A stretch of 64,000 bases of DNA from Albidovulum denitrificans (lineage in GTDB: Bacteria > Pseudomonadota > Alphaproteobacteria > Rhodobacterales > Rhodobacteraceae), in the NCBI RefSeq assembly GCF_002973535.1, contig NZ_PVEP01000006.1, forward strand, positions 124,001 through 188,000, in the 5' to 3' direction. A program made the position numbers and the translations under genes. This document shows, piece by piece, positions 25,678-33,681 of this stretch (the stretch's first letter is position 1; every line of letters begins with the position of its first letter). A model generated the notes under the pieces. That model saw nothing but the letters and a program-made list of their open reading frames with translations. It ran no database searches and was not told the DNA's origin.

Positions 25678-26541
25678 TTGACCTTGCTGGCGCAATACGC
25701 CCTGACCGGAGTCGTGACCGGATGCTTCCTGATCCTGGCGACGATCGGCTTTTCGCTGACCCGGCAGGTCGAAGGCTTCCTCAACATCGCCCACGCGGAA
25801 ATGCTGGGCGTGTCGGCCTTCATCACCTGGGGCCTGAACGCAGGCGCGGGCTGGCCGATCATCCCCTCTGCCGTGGTCGCCATCGTCGCGACCGCCCTGA
25901 TCGGCCTTTTCATCGGCCGCGTCGTTTATGACCCGATCCGAAAACTGGGTCCCGCCGTGGTGCTGATTTCCTCGGTCGGTGTCGCCTATGTGATCGCGGG
26001 GCTGATGCATGCAATCATCGGCACCGGCATTCGCACGCTCGATATTCCGCTGGCGACGACCTACAAGTTCTTCGGCCTCAGGATCACCAACTACCAGATG
26101 ATCGTCGTCGGGCTTGCCGCGCTGACCGGCATTTCGCTGGCGCTGTTTCTCAACCGCACCAAGACCGGCCTTGCGATCCGGGCCATGTCGGCCAATCCCG
26201 AGCTTGCCGCCTCACGCGGGATCGACGTGCGCCAGACCTCGCGCGCCACATGGCTTCTGTCTTCGGGGCTGGCGGGGCTGGCCGGTGTCATGCTGGCCCT
26301 GATCGCGACGCTGTCGACCGACATCGCCTTTCACCAGATCCTTCAGATCCTCGCCGTCGCGATCCTTGCCGGGCTCGGCTCGCTTTACAGCGTGATCGTG
26401 GCCGGGCTGATCGTCGGCATCGCCATGGATGTTTCGGTCTTCTGGATCCCCGCGGGCTACCGGCCGCTGATCGCCTTTTCGGTGGTCATCATCGCTCTTC
26501 TGGTCCGGCCCGAGGGCTTGTCGATGAAGAGGCGCTCATGA
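25678..26541 (+). CDS. livH: Branched-chain-type ABC transporter permease (LivH-like)
   Basis: 287 residues if started at the TTG at 25678, which follows GAAGGGAG at good spacing and begins directly with the first membrane segment (TLLAQYALTGVVTGCFLILA). An upstream in-frame ATG would fall inside the promoter. Features of the family are about eight membrane segments, GFSLTRQVEGFLNIAHAEMLGVSAF and the conserved AMSANPELAASRGI loop. It forms the channel with LivM. The operon contents suggest an aromatic or heterocyclic solute rather than leucine; this is inference. Confidence 0.9.
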   Translation: MTLLAQYALTGVVTGCFLILATIGFSLTRQVEGFLNIAHAEMLGVSAFITWGLNAGAGWPIIPSAVVAIVATALIGLFIGRVVYDPIRKLGPAVVLISSVGVAYVIAGLMHAIIGTGIRTLDIPLATTYKFFGLRITNYQMIVVGLAALTGISLALFLNRTKTGLAIRAMSANPELAASRGIDVRQTSRATWLLSSGLAGLAGVMLALIATLSTDIAFHQILQILAVAILAGLGSLYSVIVAGLIVGIAMDVSVFWIPAGYRPLIAFSVVIIALLVRPEGLSMKRRS

Positions 26542-27467
26542 ACACCGTCTTCCAGATCGGCCTTACGGTCCTGATGTTCGGCAGCCTTTTTTCGGTGCTG
26601 ACGCTGTCGCTGAACCTGCAATACGCGCGGGGAGGCATGATCAATTTCGGCACCGTCGCCTATTTCGCCGCCGGGGCCTATGCCTATGCCATCGTGACGC
26701 AGGAACCGCCGCACGGTCTTGACCAATACCTTGTCGGACTGGACATGCCGTGGTGGGTCGGTTTCATCGCGGCGGGCATCGCCGCGATGGCTTTCGCGAT
26801 CCTGACCGGTTGGCCCACGCTGCGGCTGCGCGGCGAATACCTCGCCCTGACCACCTTCGCCTTTGCCGAGATGCTGAATTCGCTTCTGGTCAACGAACGC
26901 GGGATCGGGAACGGCACCGTCGGTCTTGCCAATGTCGAACGGCCCGATGCCAATATCCTTGGCCTGTCGGAAAACATCGTCTATGCGCTGGCCGCCTTCG
27001 CCCTGATGCTGGCCACGGCCTATGCGTTCCGCCGCCTTCTGGCCTCGCCCTATGGCCGCGCGGTCGATGCGATCCGGGATGATGAGGTGGCCGCGCAGGC
27101 CATCGGCAAGGACATCGCCCGGCTGCGGTTTCAGGTCTTCGTCATCTCTTCCATCCCCATCGGCTTTGCCGGGGCGCTTTACGCGATGATCACCACGCTG
27201 GTGAATCCCGACCTGTTCTCGGCCGAAGTCACGTTCTTTGTCTGGATCGCGCTGGTCCTTGGCGGCGAACGCACGCTTCTTGGCGTGGTCATCGGCACCA
27301 TGGCCCTTGTCGGGTTTCAGGAGGTGATCCGCGCCATTCCCTTCGAATCCGTCCGCGCGGCGGAAATCGCTGCCTCGGCCGAAGATATCGTGACCGGCAT
27401 CCTCTTCATCGTGATCCTGCGCTGGCAGCCCTTCTCCGCCCTCGCAAGACGGAGGCAGGCAGCATGA
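26538..27467 (+). CDS. livM: Branched-chain-type ABC transporter permease (LivM-like)
   Basis: 309 residues from the ATG at 26538, overlapping the livH stop (ATGA). Family motifs are LSLNLQYARGGMINFGTVAYFAAGAY, TLRLRGEYLALTTFAFAEML and AVDAIRDDEVAAQAIGKDI. It has about eight to nine membrane segments. Confidence 0.92.
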   Translation: MNTVFQIGLTVLMFGSLFSVLTLSLNLQYARGGMINFGTVAYFAAGAYAYAIVTQEPPHGLDQYLVGLDMPWWVGFIAAGIAAMAFAILTGWPTLRLRGEYLALTTFAFAEMLNSLLVNERGIGNGTVGLANVERPDANILGLSENIVYALAAFALMLATAYAFRRLLASPYGRAVDAIRDDEVAAQAIGKDIARLRFQVFVISSIPIGFAGALYAMITTLVNPDLFSAEVTFFVWIALVLGGERTLLGVVIGTMALVGFQEVIRAIPFESVRAAEIAASAEDIVTGILFIVILRWQPFSALARRRQAA

Positions 27468-28237
27468 CGCGCGATCTTCTTGTCGTCGACAAGGTCACCA
27501 AACGCTTCGGCGGGCTGAAGGCCGTGGGTGGCGATGCGGGGCTAAGCTTTTCGGTTCCCGAAGGCACGTTCCTTGGCCTGATCGGCCCGAACGGGGCGGG
27601 GAAATCCACGACCTTCAACCTGATCTCGGGCGTGCTGAAGCCGACCTCGGGCGCGGTCATTCTTGACGGCAAGGACCTGTCCGTCGCGCGACCGTCAGAC
27701 ATTGCCTCTTATGGCCTTGGCCGCACCTTCCAGACCCCGCGCGCCTTCCCGTCGCTGACGGTTCTCGAAAACGTCATGGTCGGGGCGGATAATGAAGGCG
27801 AGACGCTGCTTTCGGTTCTGCGCGGTGGCTGGCGGTCGCGGGAACGGGCCTTGCGCGCCAAGGCGGGCGAGGTGCTGGACCGGGTCGGCCTGACGGAACG
27901 CATCAACGATGTCGTCGCCAACCTGTCGGGGGGGGAGCTTCGGATGCTGGAGGTCGCGCGTCAGCTTGTGCGCGACCCGCGCATCCTGCTTCTGGATGAA
28001 CCGACCGCCGGGGTCGATCCCAGCCTTCAGGCGAAGCTCAGCCGCATCCTCGTCGATCTTCATGCCGAGGGGCGCACACTCGTGGTGGTCGAACACAACC
28101 TGCACTTCCTGTTGCAGATCGCCGATTCCGTCGTCGTGCTTCAGAACGGGGAACTGCTCTCCAAAGGCACACCGGGTGAGATCAAGGCAGATGAGAAGGT
28201 CATCGCAGCCTATCTGGGGGCCGATCATGCAGCTTGA
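27464..28237 (+). CDS. livG: Branched-chain-type ABC transporter ATPase (LivG-like)
   Basis: 257 residues; start overlaps the livM stop (ATGA). Walker A GPNGAGKST, Q-loop LGRTFQTPRAF, signature NLSGGELRMLEVARQL, Walker B ILLLDEPTAGVDP and switch His in VVEHNLHF. It powers the importer together with LivF. Confidence 0.93.
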   Translation: MTRDLLVVDKVTKRFGGLKAVGGDAGLSFSVPEGTFLGLIGPNGAGKSTTFNLISGVLKPTSGAVILDGKDLSVARPSDIASYGLGRTFQTPRAFPSLTVLENVMVGADNEGETLLSVLRGGWRSRERALRAKAGEVLDRVGLTERINDVVANLSGGELRMLEVARQLVRDPRILLLDEPTAGVDPSLQAKLSRILVDLHAEGRTLVVVEHNLHFLLQIADSVVVLQNGELLSKGTPGEIKADEKVIAAYLGADHAA

Positions 28238-28931
28238 GGTCAAGGCCCTGAAATCCGGCTATGGCAAGGTCCAGATCCTGCACGGGATCGACCTGATCGC
28301 GCCTGCGGGGGAAATCACCGCCGTTCTCGGCCCCAACGGGGCGGGCAAAAGCACGCTGATGAAGACCATCGCCGGGCATCTGCCGGTGATGGCGGGGGAA
28401 ATCCGTTACCGGGGCAATTCCCTTGCCGGTCACACGGCCCTGTCGATCTGCAAGGAAGGGATCGGCTATGTGCCGCAGGAAAGGAACGTCTTCGCCGAAC
28501 TGACGGTGCGCGACAACCTCTCCGCCTCGGCCCTTGCCTTCGAAGGCGCAGGGGAGCGGATTGGGGAGGTGTTGCGGCGCTTTCCGATCCTTGGCGAACG
28601 CGCGGGGCAACTGGCCTCGACCCTGTCGGGTGGGGAACGCCAGACGCTTGCCATCGCGATGGCGCTGGTCGCCGGGCCTGATGTCCTGATCCTGGATGAA
28701 CCGACGGCAGGGCTGGCCCCGATCTTCGTCGACCGGATCGTGTCATGGGTGCGCGAACTTGCCCAGGACGGGATGGGCGTGATCTGGGTCGTCGAACAGA
28801 ACCCCGAAAAGATCCTGGCCACATCGGGGACCGCCTATGTGGTCGATGCCGGCCGCAACTCCGAGACGATGGCGGCGAAAACCCTCCTCGAGCCCGGCCG
28901 GCTCGAAGAGGTTCTGCTTCAAGTCCACTAG
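28227..28931 (+). CDS. livF: Branched-chain-type ABC transporter ATPase (LivF-like)
   Basis: 234 residues from the ATG at 28227, overlapping livG by 11 bases. Walker A GPNGAGKST, LivF-type GIGYVPQERNVFAELTV, signature LSGGERQTLAIAMAL, Walker B VLILDEPTAGLAP. The switch region reads VVEQNPEK with Gln in place of His, as is common in LivF. Confidence 0.92.
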   Translation: MQLEVKALKSGYGKVQILHGIDLIAPAGEITAVLGPNGAGKSTLMKTIAGHLPVMAGEIRYRGNSLAGHTALSICKEGIGYVPQERNVFAELTVRDNLSASALAFEGAGERIGEVLRRFPILGERAGQLASTLSGGERQTLAIAMALVAGPDVLILDEPTAGLAPIFVDRIVSWVRELAQDGMGVIWVVEQNPEKILATSGTAYVVDAGRNSETMAAKTLLEPGRLEEVLLQVH

Positions 28932-28954
28932 AAGAAATAACAGGGAGAAGTGAA

Positions 28955-30175
28955 ATGAAGACCAAAGTCTCTATCAAGGGTGTCCTTCTGAAATCCACCC
29001 TGCTTGCCGGGGCCGTCGCGGCCTCGACCGTCGCGGCGCGGGCCGAGGATGTGACCATCGGCGTTCTCGTTCCGCTGACCGGCGAACTGGGCGAATTCGG
29101 CAAGATCGTCGCCGGTGCGGTCGAACTTGGCGTGGCCGAGGTCAACGCGGCGGGCGGCACCAAATGCGGCAACCTGCGCACCGTCATCGCCGATACCGGC
29201 GGCAACCCTGAGGTCGGTATCCGTGAGGCCACCAAGATGATCGAAAGCGAAGGCGCCGTCGCCGTCGTCGGCCCGACCTCGGGCGTGATGGTGGCGCTGG
29301 TCGATCTGGCGAAGCGGACGAAAACCGTCATCATGTCGCCCTATGCCGGGACCATCACGCTGAACGAACTGGGCGGTGATTACGTCTACCGCACCGTGTC
29401 TTCCGACCTTGGCGATGGCGCGGCCTCGGGCCTCTGGCTGACCGACAAGGGCTACAAGCGCGTGGCCGTCATGGTGCAGAACGAGGAATCCACCATCTCC
29501 CCCGCGCAGGTCGCGCAGGACAAGCTGAAAGCCTCGGGGATCGAGCTGACGGATTATATCATCTACAACCCCGGCCAGCCCTCCTATCAGGCCGAGCTTG
29601 TCTCGGTCCTCGCGCATGAACCGGACGCGATCTACCTTGCGGGCGGGCAGGAATCCGGTGTGACCGTCATCAAGGAGGCCACCGCAGGCGGGTTCGAAGG
29701 CGAATGGCTGTTCACCGCCGACCTTGCCGTGCCGGAGATATTTGACGCCGTCGGCGCGCAATACCTTAACGACCGGGCCTATGTCGAATTCGCGGATTCC
29801 GACAGTTCGCTGCCGGAATACAAGGCCTTCGAGGCGCTTTATCAGGAGAAGAAGGGCGGAGAGCCGGGTCCCTTCGCGTCGAACTCCTTCGACATGGCGA
29901 CGCTGATCGCGCTGTCGCTGGAAAGCGCGGACGCCTGCACCGGCGAGGGGATCAACAGCGTGATCCGCGCTGTCGCCGATGGCGGTGAGGCGGTCGGTTC
30001 CTTCGCCGCCGGGAAAGAGGCGATCGCGGCCGGGAAGGACATCAACTACGAAGGCGCCTCCGGCCCGCTGGCCTTTGACGAAAGCGGAACGCCGGACGGG
30101 GCTTACTCGATCCAGCAGGCCAAGGATGGCAAGTGGGAGAACGTGAAGTTCTACCCCGCCAGCGCCTTCAAATAG
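28955..30175 (+). CDS. Branched-chain-type ABC transporter substrate-binding protein
   Basis: 406 residues from the ATG at 28955, with AGGGAGAAG just upstream. A signal peptide spans residues 1-29 (cleavage near VAARA). The mature part opens EDVTIGVLVPLTGELGEFGKI, the type I periplasmic-binding fold of Leu/Ile/Val-type receptors; GPTSGVMVALVDLAKRT and YAGTITLNELG are the ligand-cleft strands. Unusually for such operons it is last, after both ATPases, and directly before a strong terminator. Confidence 0.92.
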   Translation: MKTKVSIKGVLLKSTLLAGAVAASTVAARAEDVTIGVLVPLTGELGEFGKIVAGAVELGVAEVNAAGGTKCGNLRTVIADTGGNPEVGIREATKMIESEGAVAVVGPTSGVMVALVDLAKRTKTVIMSPYAGTITLNELGGDYVYRTVSSDLGDGAASGLWLTDKGYKRVAVMVQNEESTISPAQVAQDKLKASGIELTDYIIYNPGQPSYQAELVSVLAHEPDAIYLAGGQESGVTVIKEATAGGFEGEWLFTADLAVPEIFDAVGAQYLNDRAYVEFADSDSSLPEYKAFEALYQEKKGGEPGPFASNSFDMATLIALSLESADACTGEGINSVIRAVADGGEAVGSFAAGKEAIAAGKDINYEGASGPLAFDESGTPDGAYSIQQAKDGKWENVKFYPASAFK

Positions 30176-30194
30176 GGCCTGCCCAAGCCATGAC

Positions 30195-30226
30195 AACACC
30201 CCCCGTCCGCCATGACGGGGGGTGTT
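30195..30226 (+). terminator. Rho-independent terminator of the liv-type operon
   Basis: A perfect 13-pair stem: AACACCCCCCGTC (30195-30207), a six-base loop, GACGGGGGGTGTT (30214-30226), followed by CGTTTTG. It lies 19 bases after the binding-protein stop. Confidence 0.9.
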
Positions 30227-30254
30227 CGTTTTGTGCGCGTCGGGGGGCGCCGGG

Positions 30255-31169
30255 ATGAAAGCCACGGCTTCAAGCCACGCCGCGATGCTGGCGGTTTCGG
30301 CGCTGGTCGCCGGGTCGTTCAGCCTTGGCGCGATGGCCGCCCCGCATATCACGCCGCTGGCGCTGACCACACTGCGTTTCGCGCTGGCGGCAGTGGTGCT
30401 GTGGGCATTTCTCCGCTTTCGGGGCGAACGGGTCCCCGCCGTCGCCTTCCACGCGCTCTGGCGCTACATCCTGCTTGGCGGGCTTTTCTCGCTTTACTTC
30501 GTGCTGATGTTCGAAGGGCTGAAGACCGCCCGCCCGGTGTCCGCCGCCGCCGTTTATGCGACCACGCCGCTTGTTACCGCAGGCTTCGGCTGGCTGCTGT
30601 TGGGTCAGCGGCCTTCGGCGCGGATGGCCGTCGCGGTCTGGATCGCCGCCCTTGGCGCGCTTTGGCTAATCTTTCGCGCCGACTTCGCCGCTTTGCTTTC
30701 ATTTCAGCTCGGCCAGGGGGAGGCGATCTATTTCCTCGGCTGCGTCGCGCATTCGCTTTATATCCCGCTGATCCGCATCCTCAATCGCGGGGAAAGCGCG
30801 CTGGTCTTCACCCTCGGCACGGTGATCGGCGCCATGGTTGGCCTGATGCTCGCGGGTCTGCCCGCGCTGGTGGCGACGGACTGGGCAGCCCTGCCGCCGA
30901 TTGTCTGGATCACGATCGTTTACACCGCCGTCTTCGCCACCGCGGCCAGCTTCGCCCTGACCCAGTTCGCAAGCCTGCGCATCCCGGCGGCGAATGTGAT
31001 GGCCTATACCTACCTCGTCCCGGTTTGGGTGATCCTCTGGGAAATCGCGCTTGGGGCAGGGGGACCGCCGGTGATGATCCTGCCGGGGATCGCGCTGATC
31101 CTCCTCGCCCTGATCGCGATGCTGGGGGAGGACGGGCGCGGGCGTTATAGCATTTCGGGTTTACACTGA
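30255..31169 (+). CDS. EamA/DMT-family transporter
   Basis: 304 residues from the ATG at 30255. Two EamA repeats of five membrane segments each are visible, typical of RhtA/YdcZ-type drug/metabolite exporters (LTTLRFALAAVVLWAFLRF, SAAAVYATTPLVTAGFGWLLLGQRPS, ASLRIPAANVMAYTYLVPVWVIL). Substrate unknown. Its last codons run into a palindromic element (31150-31234), which may have altered the C-terminus. Confidence 0.9.
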   Translation: MKATASSHAAMLAVSALVAGSFSLGAMAAPHITPLALTTLRFALAAVVLWAFLRFRGERVPAVAFHALWRYILLGGLFSLYFVLMFEGLKTARPVSAAAVYATTPLVTAGFGWLLLGQRPSARMAVAVWIAALGALWLIFRADFAALLSFQLGQGEAIYFLGCVAHSLYIPLIRILNRGESALVFTLGTVIGAMVGLMLAGLPALVATDWAALPPIVWITIVYTAVFATAASFALTQFASLRIPAANVMAYTYLVPVWVILWEIALGAGGPPVMILPGIALILLALIAMLGEDGRGRYSISGLH

Positions 31170-31234
31170 ATCAGAATTTGAACTTATTTCGTTCGAATTC
31201 TGATACTTACTTTCTCAACGAAAACCCGAAACGC
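31150..31234. repeat. Nested palindromic element between convergent genes
   Basis: Outer arms 31150-31162 (GCATTTCGGGTTT) and 31222-31234 (AAACCCGAAACGC) pair with one mismatch. Inner arms 31170-31183 and 31191-31204 (ATCAGAATTTGAAC against GTTCGAATTCTGAT) pair 13 of 14 around a seven-base loop. The stretch is much more AT-rich than its surroundings. It may serve as a bidirectional terminator for the two converging genes, or be a small non-autonomous mobile repeat with terminal inverted repeats. Confidence 0.6.
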
Positions 31235-31235
31235 T

Positions 31236-32249
31236 TTAGGACGTGCTGGCCAGAATGCGCCGCGCCCCTTCGGCAATCGCGGCGACACGGTCTGCGGCGG
31301 GAATGACCGCGTCGATGGCCCCGGCGCCCTCACCGGCGTAAAGCGCCATCGCCTCAAGATCGCCGGTCGTGGTGCGCAGGGGCGAATCCGTGCTGAAGCG
31401 CAGGCGCGGCTGATCGCCGTCCCAGGCGATCGCCTCACGCGGCAATGTGTCGGGGTCGTGTCCCAGATAGGCGCCGCCCAGGGCCTTGGTCACGCTGTTG
31501 TCGATCACCCGCACCGCCGCACCCTTCGGCCAGTTCAGGACGAAGACATCGGTCAGCACCGTATCCGCGCCGGTCGCCTCGACCACGCGGGTCTTGTGAT
31601 AGGGATGGGCAAAGGATTCCGCGGTCGCGATAAAGGCCGTGCCGCAATGGATACCGGCCGCGCCCATCGACAGGGCGCGCGCAAGGTCGGCCCCGGTGCC
31701 AAGCCCGCCCGACGCGACGACGGGGGCAGAGACGGCGTTCAGCACCTCTTCGGTCAACTCGAAAACCGGCTGGCGGCCATGCACATGCCCGCCCGCGCCG
31801 ACACCCTGCGCGATGATGACGTCGGACCCGGCATCCTCGGCCATCCGTGCCGCATCGACCGTTCCGACCTGATGCAGCACCAGGCAGCCCGCGCGCTTCA
31901 CCCGCGCCACGACATCGGGCATCACGTCCCAGAAAAAGCTGAACGCGGTGACGCCAAGGTCGAGGCAGCACCCGATCTGCGCGTCGAGCAGCCCCGGTTC
32001 CGTCGCCGACGGGATCACGTTCACCGCAAAGGGCCGGTCGGTCGCGCCCCGGACGCCCGCCACCTCCTCGGCGATCAGGGCAGGACTTTCGCGGACCATG
32101 CCAAGGATACCGTACCCCCCCGCCTTCGCCACCGCTGCGACAAGCTCCCAATGCGACACGCCGCCCATTCCGGCGAGCAGGACGGGAACCTCGCAGCCGA
32201 GCAGGTCGCAGACCGGCGTGTGCAGGGCATTTCGCGTGTTCTCAGCCAT
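31236..32249 (-). CDS. Nitronate monooxygenase-type flavoprotein
   Basis: 337 residues from the ATG at 32249. An FMN-binding TIM barrel of the 2-nitropropane dioxygenase family: PVLLAGMGGVSHWELVAAVAKAGGYGILG, QGVGAGGHVHG with the family His, and ASGGLGTGADLARALSMGAAGIHCGTAFIATAES for the phosphate site. It oxidises nitronates with O2. It is the last gene of a three-gene unit with a DUF488 protein and a truncated haemoglobin under an NsrR-like repressor, which fits nitrosative-stress detoxification. Confidence 0.88.
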   Translation of the reverse strand: MAENTRNALHTPVCDLLGCEVPVLLAGMGGVSHWELVAAVAKAGGYGILGMVRESPALIAEEVAGVRGATDRPFAVNVIPSATEPGLLDAQIGCCLDLGVTAFSFFWDVMPDVVARVKRAGCLVLHQVGTVDAARMAEDAGSDVIIAQGVGAGGHVHGRQPVFELTEEVLNAVSAPVVASGGLGTGADLARALSMGAAGIHCGTAFIATAESFAHPYHKTRVVEATGADTVLTDVFVLNWPKGAAVRVIDNSVTKALGGAYLGHDPDTLPREAIAWDGDQPRLRFSTDSPLRTTTGDLEAMALYAGEGAGAIDAVIPAADRVAAIAEGARRILASTS

Positions 32250-32652
32250 TCCCCGTCTCTCCCTTGACGATCCGGTCGCGCAGCACGTCCCGCAGCACGA
32301 CGGCGTTGTTTCTTTCCTCGTCCTTCGAGGCATAGATCAGCGTCACGATACCGTCCTGCGTATATCCGGCAAGCTCATCCATCAGTTCACCCAGCGCGGC
32401 AAGCTCCGCGCGATAGCGCGCCTCGAACTCCGGCCAGCGGTCGGGGTTGGCATGGAACCAGTGCCGCAATGCATCGCTTGGCGCGATCTCCCTGCACCAG
32501 GAAAAGAGCCGCGCCCGGTCCCTGGCGATCCCGCGTGGCCAGAGCCGGTCGACAAGGATCCGCTTGCCGTCCGACACGCGAACCGCCCGATAGATCCGCT
32601 TGATGCGAAGGCGCTCTGCCGGATCGTCGGGAACGGGCGGGCGCTCTGGCAT
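32242..32652 (-). CDS. DUF488-family protein
   Basis: 136 residues from the ATG at 32652. Family hallmarks are KRILVDRLWPRGIARDRARLFSWCREIAPSDALRHWF and LIYASKDEERNNAVVL. The function of DUF488 proteins is not settled; several lie in NsrR or nitrite-stress regulons. Its stop overlaps the nitronate monooxygenase start by eight bases and it begins five bases after the haemoglobin stop, so the three genes form one unit. Confidence 0.85.
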   Translation of the reverse strand: MPERPPVPDDPAERLRIKRIYRAVRVSDGKRILVDRLWPRGIARDRARLFSWCREIAPSDALRHWFHANPDRWPEFEARYRAELAALGELMDELAGYTQDGIVTLIYASKDEERNNAVVLRDVLRDRIVKGETGNG

Positions 32653-32657
32653 CGCGG

Positions 32658-33107
32658 TCACTGAAGCGAGGGGACGGGGCGGGCGGCGCCTTCGACCGCC
32701 ATGTGGAGCGATCGCGCGATCCGTTCGGCCGCGGTGATGACATGCGCGGCCCCTTCGGCGGGACAGGTCTCCTCCGCCGTCTCGCGAAACAGCGCCAGCC
32801 AGCGTTCGAAATGTTCCCATTCGATCGGCAGTTCGGCATGGGCGGGCATCGGCGCGCCGTGGTAGCGCCCGGTCATCAGCGCGACCGAGGACCAGAAGGC
32901 AACCATCCGGTCAAGATGCGGACCCCAGTCGGCGATCCGCGCCTCGAAGATCGGCCCCAGAACCGCGTCGGCACGGACCTTGGCGTAGAAACGGTAGACA
33001 AGAGCCGTCAGCAACCCCTCGGTCAGCCCCGTGCGTTCCATCAGCGCGGCGGTCATCTTCGGGCGGACCGAGACGATCCGTGATCCGTCATTCCCGGACT
33101 CATGCAT
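32658..33107 (-). CDS. Group III truncated haemoglobin
   Basis: 149 residues. The two-over-two globin core runs from LLTALVYRFYAKVRADAVLGPIF to the C-terminus; HLDRMVAFWSSVALMTGRYHGAPMPAHAELPI contains the proximal-helix pattern of group III proteins (YHGxPxxxHxxLPI). Such globins are linked to NO or nitrite chemistry. An ATG at 33056 (MTAALMER) would give a shorter form. First gene of the unit, divergent from the NsrR-like gene. Confidence 0.9.
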   Translation of the reverse strand: MHESGNDGSRIVSVRPKMTAALMERTGLTEGLLTALVYRFYAKVRADAVLGPIFEARIADWGPHLDRMVAFWSSVALMTGRYHGAPMPAHAELPIEWEHFERWLALFRETAEETCPAEGAAHVITAAERIARSLHMAVEGAARPVPSLQ

Positions 33108-33151
33108 CTCGCGCCTCCTTCCGTCGGGTTGCCAATCTTTCTAGGACTGCT

Positions 33152-33174
33152 AATAGGTATTGTAAATGTTTATT
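33152..33174. promoter_or_regulatory. Candidate NsrR operator
   Basis: A 23-base partial palindrome of the form AATA-N3-ATT-N3-AAT-N3-TATT. By hand it agrees with about 15 positions of the enterobacterial NsrR consensus (11-1-11 inverted repeat), including the central ATT/AAAT and the outer AA/TT. It lies in the 83-base gap between the haemoglobin and nsrR starts, so it could control both. Confidence 0.5.
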
Positions 33175-33190
33175 CATAAGGCCACCCGCC

Positions 33191-33607
33191 ATGCGTCTGA
33201 CCTCTTTCACCGATTACGGGCTGCGCATGTTGATGCGCCTGGCCAGCGCGCCGGAGACGGCCTTTTCGACCGCCGAACTGGCCGAGGAATTCGGCCTGTC
33301 GCGCAACCATCTGACCAAGATCATGCAGCAGCTCGCCCGTGGCGGCATCGTGGAAACCCGGCGCGGCGGCGGTGGGGGCGCGCGGCTGGGCAAGGACCCG
33401 GCCAAGGTGCGGCTTGGCGATGTCGTGCGGCTGCTGGAGCAGGGGCAGGACCTGGTCGAATGCTTTGGCCCCACCGGCGGCGACTGCACCATCGGCGGGT
33501 GTTGCCGCCTGAAAGCGCGGCTTCGCCATGCCGAGACGCGGTTTATCGAGGACCTCAACCGCTCCACACTCGCCGACATCGCGCTGCCCGCCCGCGAAGT
33601 CGCGTGA
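33191..33607 (+). CDS. nsrR: NsrR-type Rrf2-family nitric-oxide sensing repressor
   Basis: 138 residues from the ATG at 33191. An Rrf2 winged helix (MRLTSFTDYGLRMLMRLA; AEEFGLSRNHLTKIMQQLARGG; wing RRGGGGGARLG) is followed by the iron-sulfur loop ECFGPTGGDCTIGGCCRLKARL with three or four cysteines and NRSTLADIAL, as in NsrR. NO destroys the cluster and releases repression. The adjacent truncated haemoglobin operon is the natural target. Confidence 0.88.
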   Translation: MRLTSFTDYGLRMLMRLASAPETAFSTAELAEEFGLSRNHLTKIMQQLARGGIVETRRGGGGGARLGKDPAKVRLGDVVRLLEQGQDLVECFGPTGGDCTIGGCCRLKARLRHAETRFIEDLNRSTLADIALPAREVA

Positions 33608-33623
33608 ACCGTCTGCAACCGTC

Positions 33624-33667
33624 TTGACAGGTGTCGGGATGCCGATAAGGTACAGGTAGGAACAGGT
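33624..33667 (+). promoter_or_regulatory. Strong promoter with ACAGGT direct repeats before the GntR gene
   Basis: -35 TTGACA (33624-33629), 16-base spacer, -10 TAAGGT (33646-33651). ACAGGT occurs three times: 33627-33632, 33652-33657 and 33662-33667. The first overlaps the -35 and the last two are ten bases (one helical turn) apart just after the -10. This is a plausible autoregulatory operator for the GntR-family protein encoded from 33682. Confidence 0.6.
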
Positions 33668-33681
33668 TCTGCGAGAGGCTC

